Source: Phoronis australis (taxonomy: Eukaryota > Phoronida > Phoronidae). Taken from it: DNA of 62,000 nt. Positions 55,554-58,500 of this stretch are shown here, piece by piece. The notes below the pieces were generated by a model that saw only the letters and a program-made list of their open reading frames with translations, was not told the origin of the DNA and ran no database searches. A program made the position numbers and the translations under genes. The first letter of the stretch is position 1. The number at the start of each line of letters is the position of its first letter. The stretch spans positions 328,677-390,676 of the forward strand of contig NMRA01000006.1 of NCBI GenBank assembly GCA_002633005.1, written 5' to 3'.

Positions 55554-58500
55554 AACAAACACACTCGCAGGCACAAACAACATATCTCCCCTGTCCAGAC
55601 TTTGTCACAATGCAGACACTATAGCTTCAATAAAACGAGACGAATTCCATGAAATACAATAATTTTTAATACAAATGTCTGCCAGTGCCCATAGTCAATT
55701 CACATGCACACGCACGCGCACACATACACAAACACAAACACAGATGTAGGAATGCACAGAGTTAATACAACATATCAGGTAACACACGACTGAAAACAAA
55801 TCCCTACAGCAACAAAATAGAAATGAGATAAAACTAGAGCATGTGGACTAAAGACAAAAACCAAGTTCTTGCACCCCATGAAACCAAGGCTAGGGACATC
55901 ATTGGGTCGGATGCTTTTCGGTGCAAGCTTTTTGTTTGGAAGCCTAGTGCGTTGTCCAGGACGCTTCAAGTAGCAGGCCAGGTTATAGGGAATCAGTAGC
56001 TTGTGGGCACTCCCTAAGGAGTCGTTGATATGGATGTACTGTCAACTAGGCGAAAACTGTATTGTCGTCTCATTGTTTGGAATTGTCTTGAGAACCAATA
56101 ATCGCAGTTGACCGGGTATTGCATTTGTTTGAATTTGAATGTGCGCTGGCACCCCTCGCCTTCACATTGTGTGGAAGAGAGCGAGGGGTGCCGAGATTGG
56201 CAGCTGTCAATCACTCTAGCTCTCACCTTCCATCTTTCCTGATCTTTATCGTAAATCTTCTTTAGTGGCACCACATCATGCGCCATGAAGTGACCTAGTT
56301 TGGCTAGGTAGACTCCATTTTGGAGACCGTCTTCCAGCTCTGTAGTGGCAGGTAACTCTTCATTTATACATGCCTGTATCCAACTAAAAGAAATTAAGGA
56401 AAAACATTTAAATGCTGCTACAAATCCACCTTTTGTAAAAAAATTACTTTACATTTACAAAATTGGCTTCAACTTGTTTCTTACGTGGATCAGAAGTGAT
56501 TGATGGGCTTGGGAATCACCGACAGTTATTGCAGTAAAATGTCACCAATATGGCCGACAAATGAAATTTTATTCTTTCATTCTTTCATAAAAGATAAGTA
56601 GCACAAAATAAATGCTATACCATTTTAATGATCTATATTGTAGATACCATTGGACGACGACTCTTAGAAATTGTGACCATGTTTAGAATCCTTTGGGAAA
56701 TGAAAAAATGCCAATTTGGCAATTATTTTTGTCCGAAATTGGTGAGATTTTACCGTTATTGAAATCCAACTCAATAATTTGGTTTGACATGTTGGGTTAG
56801 TATGGTCTCAAGCAATAACGAACTATCAGTTTGACATGTTGGGTTAGTATGGTCTCAAGCAATAACAAACTATCAGTTCTATCTGAACCCTTTAATCATC
56901 TGAGTAATGAACACTTTAGACAGGAAGTTGTAAGCGGGAAGAAGTGTTTATAGCACTGCAACACTGATAAGGAGTGTTCTTGGAATCCCTTTCGGGGGGG
57001 GGGGCCCAGATTGAGTGAAAGATACACATGCCTGGGCCCAGATTGAGTGAAAGATACACATGCCTGGGCCCAGATTGAGTGAAAGATACACATGCCTGAC
57101 GAGGACTACTGATACACAACTGAAACGGGAAATGCAGTGTAAACTTTCCTTCGCATTCCACTGGAAATGACACAGGTTCCTATTCTCGGTGTTTAGTAAT
57201 GATGCATTACTGAAACACTGAAGTACATATCAATGACATATTAAGACATCGCTCAATAAGAATGGGTGGATTTAGGGAGGCCAAGTGGTGACTGTGTGGT
57301 AATCCCAAGATGCCCTATGTCCAAAGAAGACTACGTTAAAAGTTCTCTGCAGTGGATCTGTCTCTAAACTTTGGGACGCCAAAATTGAAATTCTAGAATG
57401 CGAAGATTGGGTCACTTCAATTTTTTTATTCATCACATTTCTCATGTATGCGGCGTTTTGAGTGAACGGAGTCTGAAAACAGACGTGGCAGTTCCTAGTA
57501 AAAAAATGGCCGTTGGTGCAACATTTTCATGCGTCCTCATAGTGTTCTGCAATGATTATTATTATGGGTGATATTGTCTAATTTCTAAAATTTGGTGCAA
57601 GCTCCAAAATAAAATGCTTCCCAAACTAGAGAACTTTTATCGTATTCACAAATGGACTGAAACACCGAACTAAACACTTACACTTTAGCCTCTTCCAAGT
57701 GACACAGATATTCGTAAGCGATGTTCTGCTTACGTTTCTCGTCCATTTCTTCAGCAGACATTCTCTCGGCATCATCCACATCTACAAAGATCAATCAAGT
57801 GCTGTTCAGGTAATGTGACTATTACTGCGGGACATCCCATTTCACACAATGGTGGATGTACAATATTTTGATTAAAATTTGCCACGGTCACAAATGACAT
57901 TAATTTTTTGTGGTTGTACAACAGAGAAATAGAGAGGGGAAAGGAGATAAGGAGGAGGGTGAGTCGGGGAGGGACGGAGGGGGAGTCGGGAGGGAGGGAG
58001 GGGGGATGGAGGGATAGAGAGAGAAAGTTTTATGGCACCCATAGTACAAAAACATATGCACAAAATCTGCACAGTTGGTTCTAGGCGGTCTACAGAAGCT
58101 ATACTAACGTTAAAATCAAATGGCAGTATTATTCCATTTCCAATCAATTTTAATTCCCAGACACTGCCTCCATGCACCATTTCTGAATCTGCAAATTTAG
58201 GGTTGGCCAACCGCAATAAACTCTGAAGCTTTAAAATTTACGCTGTCAGGACTTTTGGTTCCTTCAAAGCGACAATACACATAATTTCAGTTCCATTGAT
58301 TGTTGTGGAGATTTCTCCAAAAATAAGCAAGGAGGTGGCACCACACATTCAATTAATAGCCTGCACCCTTCACCTTTGTTTTTAAACACCCATGCTCATA
58401 AATATTCCTATAGTCTGATCAGAGTATTTCTTAATTTAACTGCCGTAGCCATTCACTCAGACAAATGCTATGTAATGTCATGAATTTATAAGAACACATA

